Source of the DNA: Alcaligenes endophyticus
GTDB lineage: Bacteria > Pseudomonadota > Gammaproteobacteria > Burkholderiales > Burkholderiaceae_B
NCBI RefSeq assembly: GCF_026344035.1
Contig: NZ_JAPKND010000002.1
Location: forward strand, 1-64,000
Direction of reading: 5' to 3'
DNA length: 64,000 nucleotides
The stretch's first letter is position 1, and each line of letters opens with the position of its first letter. The notes beneath the pieces are model-generated. The model made no database searches and was not told where the DNA came from. It saw nothing but the letters and a program-made list of their open reading frames with translations. Position numbers and translations under genes: made by a program. Positions 55,124-64,000 of this stretch are shown here, piece after piece.

Positions 55124-55909
55124 ATGATACGTTCATTATGGATTGCCAAAACAGGTCTGGAATCGCAGCAGACTAATATGGATGTTATTGCCAATAACTT
55201 GGCAAACGTCAATACAGTGGGTTTTAAGCGTACCCGCGCTGTGTTTGAAGATTTAATGTATCAAACACTGCGTCAACCTGGCGCTCAAGTGGGGGCTGCA
55301 AATCAATTGCCCTCGGGTCTGCAATTAGGGACTGGAGTGCGCACCGTGGCGACTGAGCGTATCCATACTCAGGGCGATTTAAAAAACACTGGCCATAGCC
55401 TGGACATAGCGATTCAGGGTAGGGGGTTTTTGCAAGTTGAAATGCCTGATGGCACGTTCGCCTATACCCGTGACGGTAGTTTGCAAATTGACCAAAACGG
55501 ACAACTGGTGACAGCCGGAGGCTACCCGATACAACCGCCTATTAATATCCCTGATAATGCACTGGAAATTACCATTGCCCGTGATGGAACTGTTTCGGTG
55601 ACTCAGCCTGGCGACATAGGCGCAAGCGTAGAGGTAGGGCAGTTGCAGTTGACCACATTTATTAATCCTACTGGTTTGCAAAGCATGGGCGAGAACCTAT
55701 ATGCCGAATCAGATGCTTCGGGCGCGGCCAATTTTTTACAGCCTGGCATGGATGGTGCAGGTTTGGTTCTGCAGGAATATAACGAGACCTCAAACGTGAA
55801 TGTGGCTGAAGAACTGGTGAATATGATCACCACTCAGCGTGCTTACGAAATCAATAGCAAGGCGGTACAAACTTCTGATCAGATGTTAGCGCGTCTGGCA
55901 CAGTTGTAA
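55124..55909 (+). CDS. flgG: FlgG, distal rod protein
   Basis: This 261-residue rod subunit has [40 protein letters not shown] and the C-terminal [19 protein letters not shown] helix. It forms the distal rod passing through the P and L rings. Confidence 0.97.
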   Translation: MIRSLWIAKTGLESQQTNMDVIANNLANVNTVGFKRTRAVFEDLMYQTLRQPGAQVGAANQLPSGLQLGTGVRTVATERIHTQGDLKNTGHSLDIAIQGRGFLQVEMPDGTFAYTRDGSLQIDQNGQLVTAGGYPIQPPINIPDNALEITIARDGTVSVTQPGDIGASVEVGQLQLTTFINPTGLQSMGENLYAESDASGAANFLQPGMDGAGLVLQEYNETSNVNVAEELVNMITTQRAYEINSKAVQTSDQMLARLAQL

Positions 55910-55927
55910 AAGGTATATGGGTTGGTG

Positions 55928-56620
55928 ATGAGCAGCTTTTCACACATTCAGCGGGGCGTTGTGATACTAGGGTTATGTAGCCTTACTGCATGCGCGTTAG
56001 TACCCCCCGAGCCTATAGTCACAGGCCCCTTAACGGCTCCTCCACCGGTACCCCCGCCTGCTACGGCCTTAGCTAACGGTTCGATTTACCAGCCCACCGT
56101 GTACGGGAATTATCCATTGTTTGAAGATAGGCGCCCCCGCAATGTAGGCGATATTGTCACTATTCTTATCCAAGAGCGTACCAACGCCGCGAAAAATGTC
56201 TCCACGGCAACCGATCGCAACGGCAGTGCAGGCCTAGGGTGGGATCCCGCCCCTGATTTCTTACCGTCTGCGTTAGGCAGTAAGCAAAACTTCGGTGTAA
56301 AGGGCAGTAATGCAGCCCAAGGCAAAGGATCCAGTCGTGCCGATAACACTTTTGCGGGGACACTCACGACGACGGTGGTTGGCGTACTACCTAATGGGAA
56401 CCTGCAAGTAGCTGGAGAAAAGCAAATTGCTATTAATCGAGGCAGTGAATATATACGCTTCTCGGGCGTGGTCGACCCTCGCTCTGTAACGGGTAGTAAT
56501 ACGGTCTCATCGACTCAGGTGGCGGATGCACGCATCGAATTCCGTAGTAAAGGGGTCATGGATGAAGTGCAAACTATGGGTTGGTTACAACGTTTCTTTC
56601 TTAATATTTCCCCCTTCTGA
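55928..56620 (+). CDS. flgH: FlgH, outer-membrane L-ring lipoprotein
   Basis: This 230-residue lipoprotein has a signal ending [11 protein letters not shown] (lipobox Cys near residue 22) and FlgH segments [13 protein letters not shown] and [16 protein letters not shown]. It forms the L-ring in the outer membrane. I use the ATG at 55928; earlier TTG/GTG codons lack support. It overlaps flgI by one base (TGATG). Confidence 0.95.
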   Translation: MSSFSHIQRGVVILGLCSLTACALVPPEPIVTGPLTAPPPVPPPATALANGSIYQPTVYGNYPLFEDRRPRNVGDIVTILIQERTNAAKNVSTATDRNGSAGLGWDPAPDFLPSALGSKQNFGVKGSNAAQGKGSSRADNTFAGTLTTTVVGVLPNGNLQVAGEKQIAINRGSEYIRFSGVVDPRSVTGSNTVSSTQVADARIEFRSKGVMDEVQTMGWLQRFFLNISPF

Positions 56621-57777
56621 TGCGTAGCTATCCATTCTCTCTCTCTCTAGACGCGGCGAGTTTTAGGCAGGTCATCACTCAAGTGTGTGTGGCATGCGGC
56701 CTGTTGTTTGCTCTGCCTACCGCTTCGTATGCGGCGGAACGCATCAAAGATTTGGCCAGTATACAAGGCGTGCGTGATAACCCCTTGATTGGGTACGGTT
56801 TAGTGGTCGGCTTAGATGGCAGTGGAGACCAGGTTAGGCAAACCCCTTTTACTCAGCAAAGCCTGACCAATATGCTGTCGCAGTTAGGGGTTACCATTCC
56901 CCAAGGCAGCAATATGCAGTTGCGTAACGTAGCCGCCGTAATGGTCACTGCTCGTCTTCCTGCTTTTGCTCGTCCAGGGCAATCTGTCGATGTGGTGGTT
57001 TCTTCTATGGGTAATGCCAAGAGCTTGCGTGGCGGCACCCTGCTCATGACGCCTTTGAAGGGGGCAAACGGTCAGGTTTATGCCATTGCTCAGGGTAACT
57101 TGTTAGTGGGTGGGGCGGGGGCCGAGGCCGGAGGGTCTAGCGTTCAAGTCAATCAGTTGAACGGGGGCACGATTCCTAGCGGGGCGACAGTAGAACAAAG
57201 CGTACCCACGACTTTTGTTAGCAATGGCATGCTGCACCTTGAAATGAATAGCTCCGACTTTGGTACGGCTCAGAATGTGGTCGAGGCGATCAATCGTCGT
57301 TTTGGCTCCGATACCGCACGGGCGCTTGATGGCCGGCTTATACAAATCCAAGGTCCTCACGATCCACAGGCGCAGGCCGCATTTTTATCTGATATCGAGA
57401 ATATGCAGGTTACCTTACCGCCAGCTCGTGCACGCGTGGTTGTGAATGCGCGTACAGGCTCGGTGGTCATGAACCGTAGCGTCACTATCGATGAAGCGGC
57501 AGTCGCTTATGGCAATTTGTCTGTGGTGATCAGCCGTCAGCCTCAGGTCAGTCAGCCTGACACCCCTTTCGGTGGCGGGCAAACAGTAGTGGCCGACAGT
57601 ACCCAAATAGAAATGCGTAGTGAAGGTGGCGCGTTGCAGCGTGTCAGTACCAGTGCCAATTTGGCCGATGTCGTGCGAGCGTTGAATGCTTTAGGTGCTA
57701 GCCCCCAAGACTTGCTGTCTATTTTGCAAAACCTAAAAAGCGCCGGTGCGTTGCGCGCGGACTTGGAGATTATTTAA
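56620..57777 (+). CDS. flgI: FlgI, periplasmic P-ring protein
   Basis: This 385-residue protein has a Sec signal (ending about residue 39, ASYA) and the FlgI start [20 protein letters not shown] followed by [12 protein letters not shown]. The C-terminal [20 protein letters not shown] is typical. It forms the P-ring bound to peptidoglycan with help from FlgA. Confidence 0.97.
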   Translation: MRSYPFSLSLDAASFRQVITQVCVACGLLFALPTASYAAERIKDLASIQGVRDNPLIGYGLVVGLDGSGDQVRQTPFTQQSLTNMLSQLGVTIPQGSNMQLRNVAAVMVTARLPAFARPGQSVDVVVSSMGNAKSLRGGTLLMTPLKGANGQVYAIAQGNLLVGGAGAEAGGSSVQVNQLNGGTIPSGATVEQSVPTTFVSNGMLHLEMNSSDFGTAQNVVEAINRRFGSDTARALDGRLIQIQGPHDPQAQAAFLSDIENMQVTLPPARARVVVNARTGSVVMNRSVTIDEAAVAYGNLSVVISRQPQVSQPDTPFGGGQTVVADSTQIEMRSEGGALQRVSTSANLADVVRALNALGASPQDLLSILQNLKSAGALRADLEII

Positions 57778-57780
57778 GCC

Positions 57781-58743
57781 GTGAGCGTCAGTTACTTCCC
57801 TCGTCCAGGCACCACATCGAGTGTCTCTATTTTTGATTCCGAACAGTTGGCAAATTTACGTCGCGATGCCAGTTCAGGAGCCGACGTCGAGCAGACGCAA
57901 CGAAAGGTGGCGCAACAGTTTGAGGCTTTGTTTATTCAAAATATATTGAAACAGGCACGTCAGGCCAAAATAGGGGATGGTGGCTTATTTGATAGCCAGC
58001 AAGTACGTATGGCGCAAAGCTTAGGCGATGAGCAAATGGCTCTGAATCTATCCCAAACTGGAATAGGTCTGGCGCAAGCGCTATTGGCTCAAATGCGAGG
58101 TGACTACGGAACGGCTCCCACGGCATCGGCCCCCGAGCGCAATATGAGTCGGAAGGTGGGGTTACAGTCGCGTATGCCCAACGAACGGGCAGTGGATGCG
58201 GATTCTATCTCGGCGCTTATCAATAAGCTTACCGCTAATAAAAGTCTGGAACGTGTGTATACCAGTATTAAAGGCGCGCCCGAGCATATACGTCAGTTTG
58301 TTGACCGAATGAGAAGTGCCGCACAGCTGGCAGCTAAGGACACGGGCCTACCGGAAAAATTGATATTAAGTCAGGCGGCTCTAGAGTCGGGATGGGGGCA
58401 GCGCGAGATTAAGCACGCCGATGGCAGCACCAGCCATAATTTGTTTGGCATTAAGGCTAGCCCTAATTGGAAAGGGAAAGTAGTCGATATTATGACGACG
58501 GAATACGAAAATGGCGTTCCGCGCCAGCTTACTCAGCGTTTCAGGGCTTACGACTCTTATGCTGAGTCTTTCGCTGATTATGCCCGTTTGATTAGTAATA
58601 GCCCACGCTATAGCGAAGTGCTATCAGCACCCGATGCGGCAAGTGCGGCACAGCGTATACAGGACGCTGGCTACGCAACCGATCCCTCTTACGCGCAAAA
58701 ACTCATTTCTATCATGGCTTATTTTGACAGTGGTCGTCGTTAA
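57781..58743 (+). CDS. flgJ: FlgJ, rod cap and peptidoglycan hydrolase
   Basis: This 320-residue two-domain protein has an N-terminal rod-binding domain (VAQQFEALFIQNILKQAR, then GLAQALLAQM) and a C-terminal glucosaminidase domain with catalytic Glu in SQAALESGWGQREI and the NLFGIKAS segment. It opens the peptidoglycan for the rod. It starts with GTG 3 bases after flgI. The two-domain form is the beta/gammaproteobacterial type. Confidence 0.96.
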   Translation: MSVSYFPRPGTTSSVSIFDSEQLANLRRDASSGADVEQTQRKVAQQFEALFIQNILKQARQAKIGDGGLFDSQQVRMAQSLGDEQMALNLSQTGIGLAQALLAQMRGDYGTAPTASAPERNMSRKVGLQSRMPNERAVDADSISALINKLTANKSLERVYTSIKGAPEHIRQFVDRMRSAAQLAAKDTGLPEKLILSQAALESGWGQREIKHADGSTSHNLFGIKASPNWKGKVVDIMTTEYENGVPRQLTQRFRAYDSYAESFADYARLISNSPRYSEVLSAPDAASAAQRIQDAGYATDPSYAQKLISIMAYFDSGRR

Positions 58744-58756
58744 CACAATAAGACAC

Positions 58757-58783
58757 TAAATTTTGGCCAAGAGCGGACGTTAA
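58757..58783 (+). promoter_or_regulatory. Sigma-28 (FliA) promoter upstream of flgK
   Basis: TAAATTTT, an 11-bp spacer and GACGTTAA match the sigma-28 consensus at 13 of 16 positions, about 60 bases before flgK. The remaining gap holds an AATGGT/ACCATT hairpin near 58804-58820. Late expression of flgKL and the receptor genes from this promoter fits their role after hook completion. Confidence 0.7.
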
Positions 58784-58842
58784 GTCTGTTAGGGAATTTG
58801 AATGCTAATGGTACGTCACCATTGCACTAATAGGATTGCATC

Positions 58843-60504
58843 ATGAACCTTGCTAACTTGGGCCTTACAGGATTACTTGCCGCTAAGCAACGCTTGCAAG
58901 TAACGGGTCACAACCTAAATAACGTTGACACCGAAGGCTACAATCGCCAATCAGTGCTCACCCAAACGTCTAGGCCAAGTGCTACTTCCGCAGGCTTTGT
59001 AGGGCGCGGCGTCGAGGTGGTGACGGTGCAACGTGCTTACGATGGTTTTTTGCACAAACAGCTCAGTAATGCCCAAAGTCAAGGTGCGGCTCTGATTGCA
59101 TACGGGAACGAAATTAACAAACTAGATAGTTTGTTTTCCGACCCCAGTACCGGCATTAGTCCTGCCATGTTGCGCTTCTTTGAGGGTATGCAGGCAGTGG
59201 CCTCAGCGCCGGCTGACGCCGCTTCACGCCAAGAGTTACTCGGGCGTGCAGCAAGCTTAGTGACGCAAATGAATGACACCAGTGCTTACTTACGGCAGGT
59301 GAGTGAAAACATCAATACGCAAATTGGCACGGCTGTCAGCCAGGTGAATAGCTACTTGGAGCGTATCCAAAGCGTCAATAATCAAATTATGGTGGCGCAG
59401 GGTAGTAACCCAGGCCATGCTCCTAACGATTTGCTCGATTTGCGTGATCAGTTAGTGACTGAGCTTGGGCAGTTGGTGGATATTCAAGCGGTAGAGCAGA
59501 ATGGTCGAGTCAGCATCAGTACTAGTCGCGGTCAACTGTTACTAGGTGCCGACACGGTATATCCTCTGCATGCGATGCGTTCCGCGGCTGACCCTAGTAA
59601 AGTGGTACTGGGCTATACCAGCTCGTTTGATGCACAAGGCCAGCCCATTAAGGCTGAGTTTAAAGATACTGCAGTTACCGGCGGCAGCTTAGGCGGTCTG
59701 CTTAAGTTTCGTCACGAAACCTTAGAACCTACGAGCAATAACTTAGGTCGTATGGCATTAGGTTTGGCGTCGGCCTTTAATGAGCTTCATCAGGCTGGGG
59801 AAGATTTACATGGCAAAGCCGGAGAAAAGTTTTTCGGTTTTAATGATGCCTTAAAATCAACTCAAGTGAAAAGCAATGCGCATAACTCTGCTGGCTCTGG
59901 TACGCCAGGCTTTACCATCAGTGATGCCACTAGGCTCAGTAATCGTGATTATGAGCTAAGTTTTAATGACGGGGTCTACCGTCTGCGCACTTTACCTGAT
60001 GGTACGCTAAATCCGTTAACTGATGAGCTTATGAAGGAGCTCGGATTTCAGATCGATGTGAGTGGCTTAAATCCAACTGCAAACGATAGCTGGTTAATTC
60101 AGCCCACTCGTAACGCGGCAGAAAACCTGCAGTTGGCGATTACTGACCCCGATCGTATTGCAGCAGCGGGTGTTGGCACCGGAACAGCCAATGGGGATAA
60201 CGCATTAAAAATGGCAGAGCTGCAAAACTCAAAGGTGTTAGCTGGTGGAACCCTAAGTCTAAACGAGGGCTTTAGCCAAATCGTTAACCAGGTGGCAGTC
60301 AATACACAGCAAAATGCTACAGCAGCCAAAGCCCAAGCCAAGCTAATTCAACAAAACTATGCGGCGCAACAAGCTGTATCGGGAGTTAACGAAGACGAGG
60401 AGTATTTAAAGCTAGACCGTTATCAAGAGCAATATCGCGCGGCGGCTAGGTTGATCGATATCAGTTCCCAACTATTTGACACCTTGCTGGGATTGCGTAC
60501 TTAA
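58843..60504 (+). CDS. flgK: FlgK, hook-filament junction protein 1
   Basis: This 553-residue axial protein has LANLGLTGLLAAKQRLQVTG and HNLNNVDTEGYNRQSV at the N terminus and a C-terminal ISSQLFDTLLGLRT end, as in FlgK. It is exported with FlgN as chaperone and joins hook to filament. flgL follows after 46 bp. Confidence 0.96.
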   Translation: MNLANLGLTGLLAAKQRLQVTGHNLNNVDTEGYNRQSVLTQTSRPSATSAGFVGRGVEVVTVQRAYDGFLHKQLSNAQSQGAALIAYGNEINKLDSLFSDPSTGISPAMLRFFEGMQAVASAPADAASRQELLGRAASLVTQMNDTSAYLRQVSENINTQIGTAVSQVNSYLERIQSVNNQIMVAQGSNPGHAPNDLLDLRDQLVTELGQLVDIQAVEQNGRVSISTSRGQLLLGADTVYPLHAMRSAADPSKVVLGYTSSFDAQGQPIKAEFKDTAVTGGSLGGLLKFRHETLEPTSNNLGRMALGLASAFNELHQAGEDLHGKAGEKFFGFNDALKSTQVKSNAHNSAGSGTPGFTISDATRLSNRDYELSFNDGVYRLRTLPDGTLNPLTDELMKELGFQIDVSGLNPTANDSWLIQPTRNAAENLQLAITDPDRIAAAGVGTGTANGDNALKMAELQNSKVLAGGTLSLNEGFSQIVNQVAVNTQQNATAAKAQAKLIQQNYAAQQAVSGVNEDEEYLKLDRYQEQYRAAARLIDISSQLFDTLLGLRT

Positions 60505-60550
60505 AACGCTTGTTCTGGGGTTTTCAGCTCTTTTCTCATCGGATTACATT

Positions 60551-61771
60551 ATGCGCATCAGTACCTCTCTCTTTTTTCAGACTGGATTGAACTCCATCAA
60601 TCAGCAACAAGCCGATTTAGTCAGAATTTTTCAGCAAATAGGCAGTGGTCAGCGTATGGTCAACCCCTCGGATGATCCGTTGGCCGCGGCGCAAAGTATC
60701 AGCCTAGAGCAGTCGCGCAGCATGAATGCTCGTTTCGGCGAGAACCGTGCTGTAGCGATGCGTAATTTAGGGGAAGAGGAAAACATTCTGAATGCAGTAA
60801 CTGTACAGTTGCAGTCGGTAAAAACCCGCTTGGTGGAAGTGGGGAATGGTGCTTTGTCTGATTCTGATCGTCATACACTAGCCACAGTGTTGCAAAGTTC
60901 CTTAGACACTTTGGTAGGTTTGGGAAATAGTAAAGATGGGTCAGGGCAGTATTTGTTCTCTGGCGCCAAAGGGGATACTGCTCCGTTTGATACCAGCAGC
61001 TATGTTTATAACGGCGACACGACTCAACGCTTTATCCAAGTGGAGCAAACACGTCAGTTAGACTCTGCCGATCACGGTAATGATATTTTCATGCGCGCCA
61101 ATCCTGGTGCTAGCGTGTATGTAAGTAGTGCCTCTGGTACTAACGCCGGTACTGGTGTTGTAGGCGCCCCTTCTTTGGACACGCCTAGTGTAAATAACGG
61201 TGCTACGTACGAGCTGACCTTCAACGCTGATGGAACATACAACGTTAAATGGGGTGCTGATGAGCTTCAGAATCAAGCGTTACCAGAGGCGGATAAGAAT
61301 GGGGTGCGCCGTTTAAGCTTACCCGATGGAGCTTCAGTGCAACTGAGCGGTGTGCCTCAGGCTGGCGATAGCTTTACTGTTGAACTAGCATCCAAAAGCG
61401 GCATGAATTTGTTTAAAACATTGTCGTTCATGATAGAAGCACTGGCACTTCCACAAACCGGTAGTGAAACGAATCAAGCGCAATTCAGAAACATACTGAA
61501 TACAACCATGCAACATATGGACCAGCATTACGACAACGTGCTTACCGTACGTTCCTCGGTTGGTACACGCATGAACGAGCTCGATGCCTTAAGTGCTAAT
61601 GGCAATTTGCGTAACCTCAGCTATCGTCAAGAGCTTTCGCGCTTGCAGGATGTAAATTACTACGAAGCCAGTACGCAGCTTGAACTGCGTAAGTCTGCCT
61701 TAGAGGCAGCGGCGATGGCATTTAGAAAAATTCAAAGTACTAATTTGTTCACCATGAACAGTCGTGGTTAA
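60551..61771 (+). CDS. flgL: FlgL, hook-filament junction protein 2
   Basis: This 406-residue flagellin-like axial protein begins [20 protein letters not shown] and includes [17 protein letters not shown]; the C terminus ([19 protein letters not shown]) is helical. I use the ATG at 60551; the open frame extends back into flgK without a sensible start. Confidence 0.95.
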   Translation: MRISTSLFFQTGLNSINQQQADLVRIFQQIGSGQRMVNPSDDPLAAAQSISLEQSRSMNARFGENRAVAMRNLGEEENILNAVTVQLQSVKTRLVEVGNGALSDSDRHTLATVLQSSLDTLVGLGNSKDGSGQYLFSGAKGDTAPFDTSSYVYNGDTTQRFIQVEQTRQLDSADHGNDIFMRANPGASVYVSSASGTNAGTGVVGAPSLDTPSVNNGATYELTFNADGTYNVKWGADELQNQALPEADKNGVRRLSLPDGASVQLSGVPQAGDSFTVELASKSGMNLFKTLSFMIEALALPQTGSETNQAQFRNILNTTMQHMDQHYDNVLTVRSSVGTRMNELDALSANGNLRNLSYRQELSRLQDVNYYEASTQLELRKSALEAAAMAFRKIQSTNLFTMNSRG

Positions 61772-61818
61772 TAGCTAGTCTGGCACAGGCGTATTTATTT
61801 CGTACTCAGGAAACTTAC

Positions 61819-63231
61819 ATGTTTTTGAAGAATTCCAGTCTAAAAACATCCATGGTGATGCTGGCGCTGTTCTCTACAGCTCTCACGTTGATTGCGTCGG
61901 CTTATGGCTTGTATTTATTCTCTGTTGAGCCAGCGTTACAGGCTCAGCAAACCATGGTGTACAGCGTATTTGGTGTTGTTGCCGTGTTAGCCCTAGTATT
62001 TTTTGTAGTAACCATTGTGTTTTTTTTGCAGGCTGTTATTCGCCCACTAAACGACTTCTCAGTCCATTTTGAGGCCATTAGTAAGGGCGATTTAACACAT
62101 CGTATACAGGTGCTAAACGACAACGAGGTGGGGCAGTTGTTTGCAGCACTTCGTCGGATGCAAGATAGTCTTGGCAAAACCATGGCCATAGTGCGGCACG
62201 GTCTGGCTGAAATTCAAGCGGGCGCGCAAGAAATTGCACAAAGCAATACTCATATTAGTAGCCGGACGGAAGACCAAGCTGTCTCCTTACAGCAGACGGC
62301 AGCTAGCATGGAGCAACTGGCGGGCACTGTACGCCAAAACGCTGATAATGCACATCAAGCCAACCAGTTAGCCACGACGGCTTCCGATGTGGCGCATCGT
62401 GGCGGGCAGGCAGTCCACGAAGTAGTGACTACCATGCAGGGCATTTCTGGCAGCTCTAGTAAAATCTCAGACATCGTGGGGGTGATTGACAGCATCGCGT
62501 TTCAAACGAATATTTTAGCGTTGAATGCGGCCGTCGAAGCTGCTCGTGCGGGTGAGCAAGGGAAAGGTTTTGCGGTGGTGGCAGCCGAGGTAAGGGCCCT
62601 AGCTCAGCGTAGCGCCCAGGCAGCTCGTGAGATCACCGGCTTAATTGAAGATTCAGTGCGCAAAGTTCAAGAGGGGTCCAGTCAAGTGGAACGGGCTGGA
62701 GCCACGATGCAAGAAATTGTAGACTCCGTGCGCCGTGTAACCGATATCATGGGCGAGATCACTGCGGCGACGATTGAGCAGTCATCAGGCATTGATTTAG
62801 TCAATCGGGCGGTGGCTCAAATGGATGAGACCACACAGTACAACGCACGGCTGGTTGATCAAGCGGCACTTGCCTCAGGTGCCTTAAGTGAACAGGTCGC
62901 GCACGTTAATGAAACCTTGGCTAGCTATCGTGTGCCTGGGGCTGAAGTTATCGACGTCAAGGCGAAACAAATACGTAACAAGCGCAGCCATCCAGAGAGT
63001 GCAAACTCAGGACAACGTGCGGCGACCGCTTCTTTAGGAGCAAAAACACCCGGAGTGGAGAATGCAAAAGCAGCCACTAATGGAACTCGCGTTGCCGCTA
63101 CGCGTGGTGCCTTAGCTCATCAAGGTGCTGGTGGTCAAAGTAGGTCCACGGATGATCACGTATTGCGTCGCCCAGACTTAAGTGCTGGTAATCAAAAAAA
63201 TGTTAGCGACGATGATTGGGAGGAGTTTTAA
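61819..63231 (+). CDS. Chemoreceptor lacking a periplasmic sensor, with CheR-docking tail
   Basis: This 470-residue receptor has two membrane helices (about 11-34 and 47-70) joined by only about 12 residues, so there is no periplasmic ligand domain. A HAMP domain, the signalling hairpin with [20 protein letters not shown] and a long basic linker follow. The last residues DWEEF (466-470) fit the xWxxF pentapeptide that tethers CheR and CheB in other receptors. Signal input is unknown: membrane state, redox/energy, or a partner protein. It follows flgL by 47 bp and its stop overlaps the next gene's ATG. Confidence 0.9.
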   Translation: MFLKNSSLKTSMVMLALFSTALTLIASAYGLYLFSVEPALQAQQTMVYSVFGVVAVLALVFFVVTIVFFLQAVIRPLNDFSVHFEAISKGDLTHRIQVLNDNEVGQLFAALRRMQDSLGKTMAIVRHGLAEIQAGAQEIAQSNTHISSRTEDQAVSLQQTAASMEQLAGTVRQNADNAHQANQLATTASDVAHRGGQAVHEVVTTMQGISGSSSKISDIVGVIDSIAFQTNILALNAAVEAARAGEQGKGFAVVAAEVRALAQRSAQAAREITGLIEDSVRKVQEGSSQVERAGATMQEIVDSVRRVTDIMGEITAATIEQSSGIDLVNRAVAQMDETTQYNARLVDQAALASGALSEQVAHVNETLASYRVPGAEVIDVKAKQIRNKRSHPESANSGQRAATASLGAKTPGVENAKAATNGTRVAATRGALAHQGAGGQSRSTDDHVLRRPDLSAGNQKNVSDDDWEEF

Positions 63232-63668
63232 TGGGGCGTGGCCGAAAAGCCTTCATACGGCGCCTGATAAGGCTAAATGCTGCATCAGTGCTGTGCGGTT
63301 TGCTTATGGCGTGTTCTACCTATGGGTCTAGTTTTGAACCTAAAGGCTTAACTTTGTTGATACCGGGTGTGAGCACTCAAGCCCATGCCGAGGACTATTT
63401 GCGTGGTCCTGCATTTAATACTTATCGGCAACTCGATGGCTCTCAAACGGCCGTCTGGTTGCAGCGCAATACTTTAGCCACAGACGCAATTTATTTTAAT
63501 CAAGAGCTTTGGTTGCAGTTCGATGCCCAAGGGCGTTTTGTGCGTGTTGTTAAACGCGAAAATATTCCACTTATATATAAAGAGCAGGAGGCCCCTAGGC
63601 CTACCGGTTCCATCACCGTAGAGTCTCCAGACTCAGATATGATCACGATTCATCCGGTGACACGATAA
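63231..63668 (+). CDS. Small lipoprotein coupled to the preceding chemoreceptor
   Basis: This 145-residue protein has a basic N terminus, a hydrophobic helix and a lipobox ending LLMAC (Cys28). The rest (VSTQAHAEDYLRGPAF, then VWLQ and LWLQFDAQGRFVRV) faintly recalls the BamE/SmpA-like fold. I do not recognise a named family. The ATG overlaps the receptor's stop codon (TAATG) and GGAGGAG lies upstream, so translation is coupled to the receptor. The mature protein would face the periplasm or outer membrane. Confidence 0.7.
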   Translation: MGRGRKAFIRRLIRLNAASVLCGLLMACSTYGSSFEPKGLTLLIPGVSTQAHAEDYLRGPAFNTYRQLDGSQTAVWLQRNTLATDAIYFNQELWLQFDAQGRFVRVVKRENIPLIYKEQEAPRPTGSITVESPDSDMITIHPVTR

Positions 63669-63696
63669 GTTTTTTCGACTCATCTAGGTCATTATT

Positions 63697-64000
63697 ATGT
63701 TTGGCTTGAATAAAAAAAAGGGCCTGCGGCACGCTGGAAAGCAGCGTTTGTCTACTAAGCAGGGCTCAGTGGCTTCTAAAGAGGCTCGAGGATTACGTAT
63801 TAGCACTTTGCTCTTGTGGGGGATGAGCATTTTCATGGTGCTAATTATGGCGGTAGGAGGAGCGGCTATTTATTTTCTGTACGGTAGCGAGAGCACCATG
63901 CGTCAACTATCGGCGCAAAGTGAGCGCAGCCAAGGCTTGCAGGAATTAAGCATTACGATGTTAGATGCTCGGGTGTCCTTATTGATGGCAGCACGCTTCT
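63697..64000 (+). CDS. Third methyl-accepting chemotaxis protein (5' part only)
   Basis: This frame runs off the window edge. It begins with a 30-residue basic head, then a membrane helix (about 38-60, LLLWGMSIFMVLIMAVGG) and the start of a helical periplasmic sensor domain (residues GLQELSITMLDARVSLLMAA) of the Tar/Tsr four-helix type. The HAMP and signalling parts lie outside the window. It follows the lipoprotein gene by 28 bp, which suggests co-transcription. Confidence 0.75.
   Translation, partial: MFGLNKKKGLRHAGKQRLSTKQGSVASKEARGLRISTLLLWGMSIFMVLIMAVGGAAIYFLYGSESTMRQLSAQSERSQGLQELSITMLDARVSLLMAARF

Overview
The window reads as a chromosome segment of a motile betaproteobacterium, most likely family Alcaligenaceae. 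The flagellar block flhDC-motAB-cheAW-mcp-cheRBYZ-flhBAF, then divergent flgNMA and flgBCDEFGHIJKL, is the arrangement I associate with Bordetella and relatives, although the base composition looks closer to 50% GC than in Bordetella. Genus and species cannot be fixed from the sequence alone.

Region 1 (1-4697) is the right-hand end of a prophage. It holds the tail of an unidentified phage gene closed by two tandem terminators, and a complete lysis cassette: candidate holin, SAR endolysin, and an Rz spanin with Rz1 nested in another frame. Next come an AT-rich stretch with three copies of a 20-bp repeat and a decayed piece resembling the end of Rz, a reverse-strand Schlafen/AlbA_2 plus GHKL ATP-binding gene in a cargo position, and a tyrosine integrase beside tRNA-Thr, the probable attachment site.

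Region 2 (4.8-16.4 kb) has a MAPEG protein, an AI-2E family exporter and a possible 42-residue membrane peptide, then a kdp potassium-uptake locus lying between two almost identical tRNA-Asn genes in the same orientation. The locus runs kdpF - small ORF - kdpA - kdpC - kdpB - kdpD - kdpE, so B and C are swapped relative to the usual order. A short remnant of a CstA-type carbon-starvation transporter lies between the first tRNA-Asn and kdpE. A tandem 11-bp repeat upstream of kdpF is a good KdpE operator candidate.

Region 3 (16.4-33 kb) is metabolic, transport and stress genes. Sulfur themes recur: a thiol dioxygenase, a LysR/YeiH pair, and a sulfide/persulfide module (SqrR/BigR-like ArsR sensor, ETHE1-like persulfide dioxygenase, PmpAB-like YeeE/YedE permease halves). 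Also present are a CadR/PbrR-like regulator with its Cd/Zn/Pb ATPase, a SulP anion transporter, divergent glpK and glpD, and an NlpC/P60 lipoprotein.

Region 4 (33.4-64 kb) is the flagellar and chemotaxis cluster. FlhDC sits first as master regulator. Candidate sigma-28 promoters precede flgM and flgK, which fits a late-gene checkpoint through FlgM. FlhF has about 410 extra residues after its GTPase domain and no FlhG gene follows it. Three chemoreceptor genes are present. The second has almost no periplasmic domain, ends in a CheR-docking type pentapeptide, and is translationally coupled to a small lipoprotein gene. The third receptor runs off the right edge.
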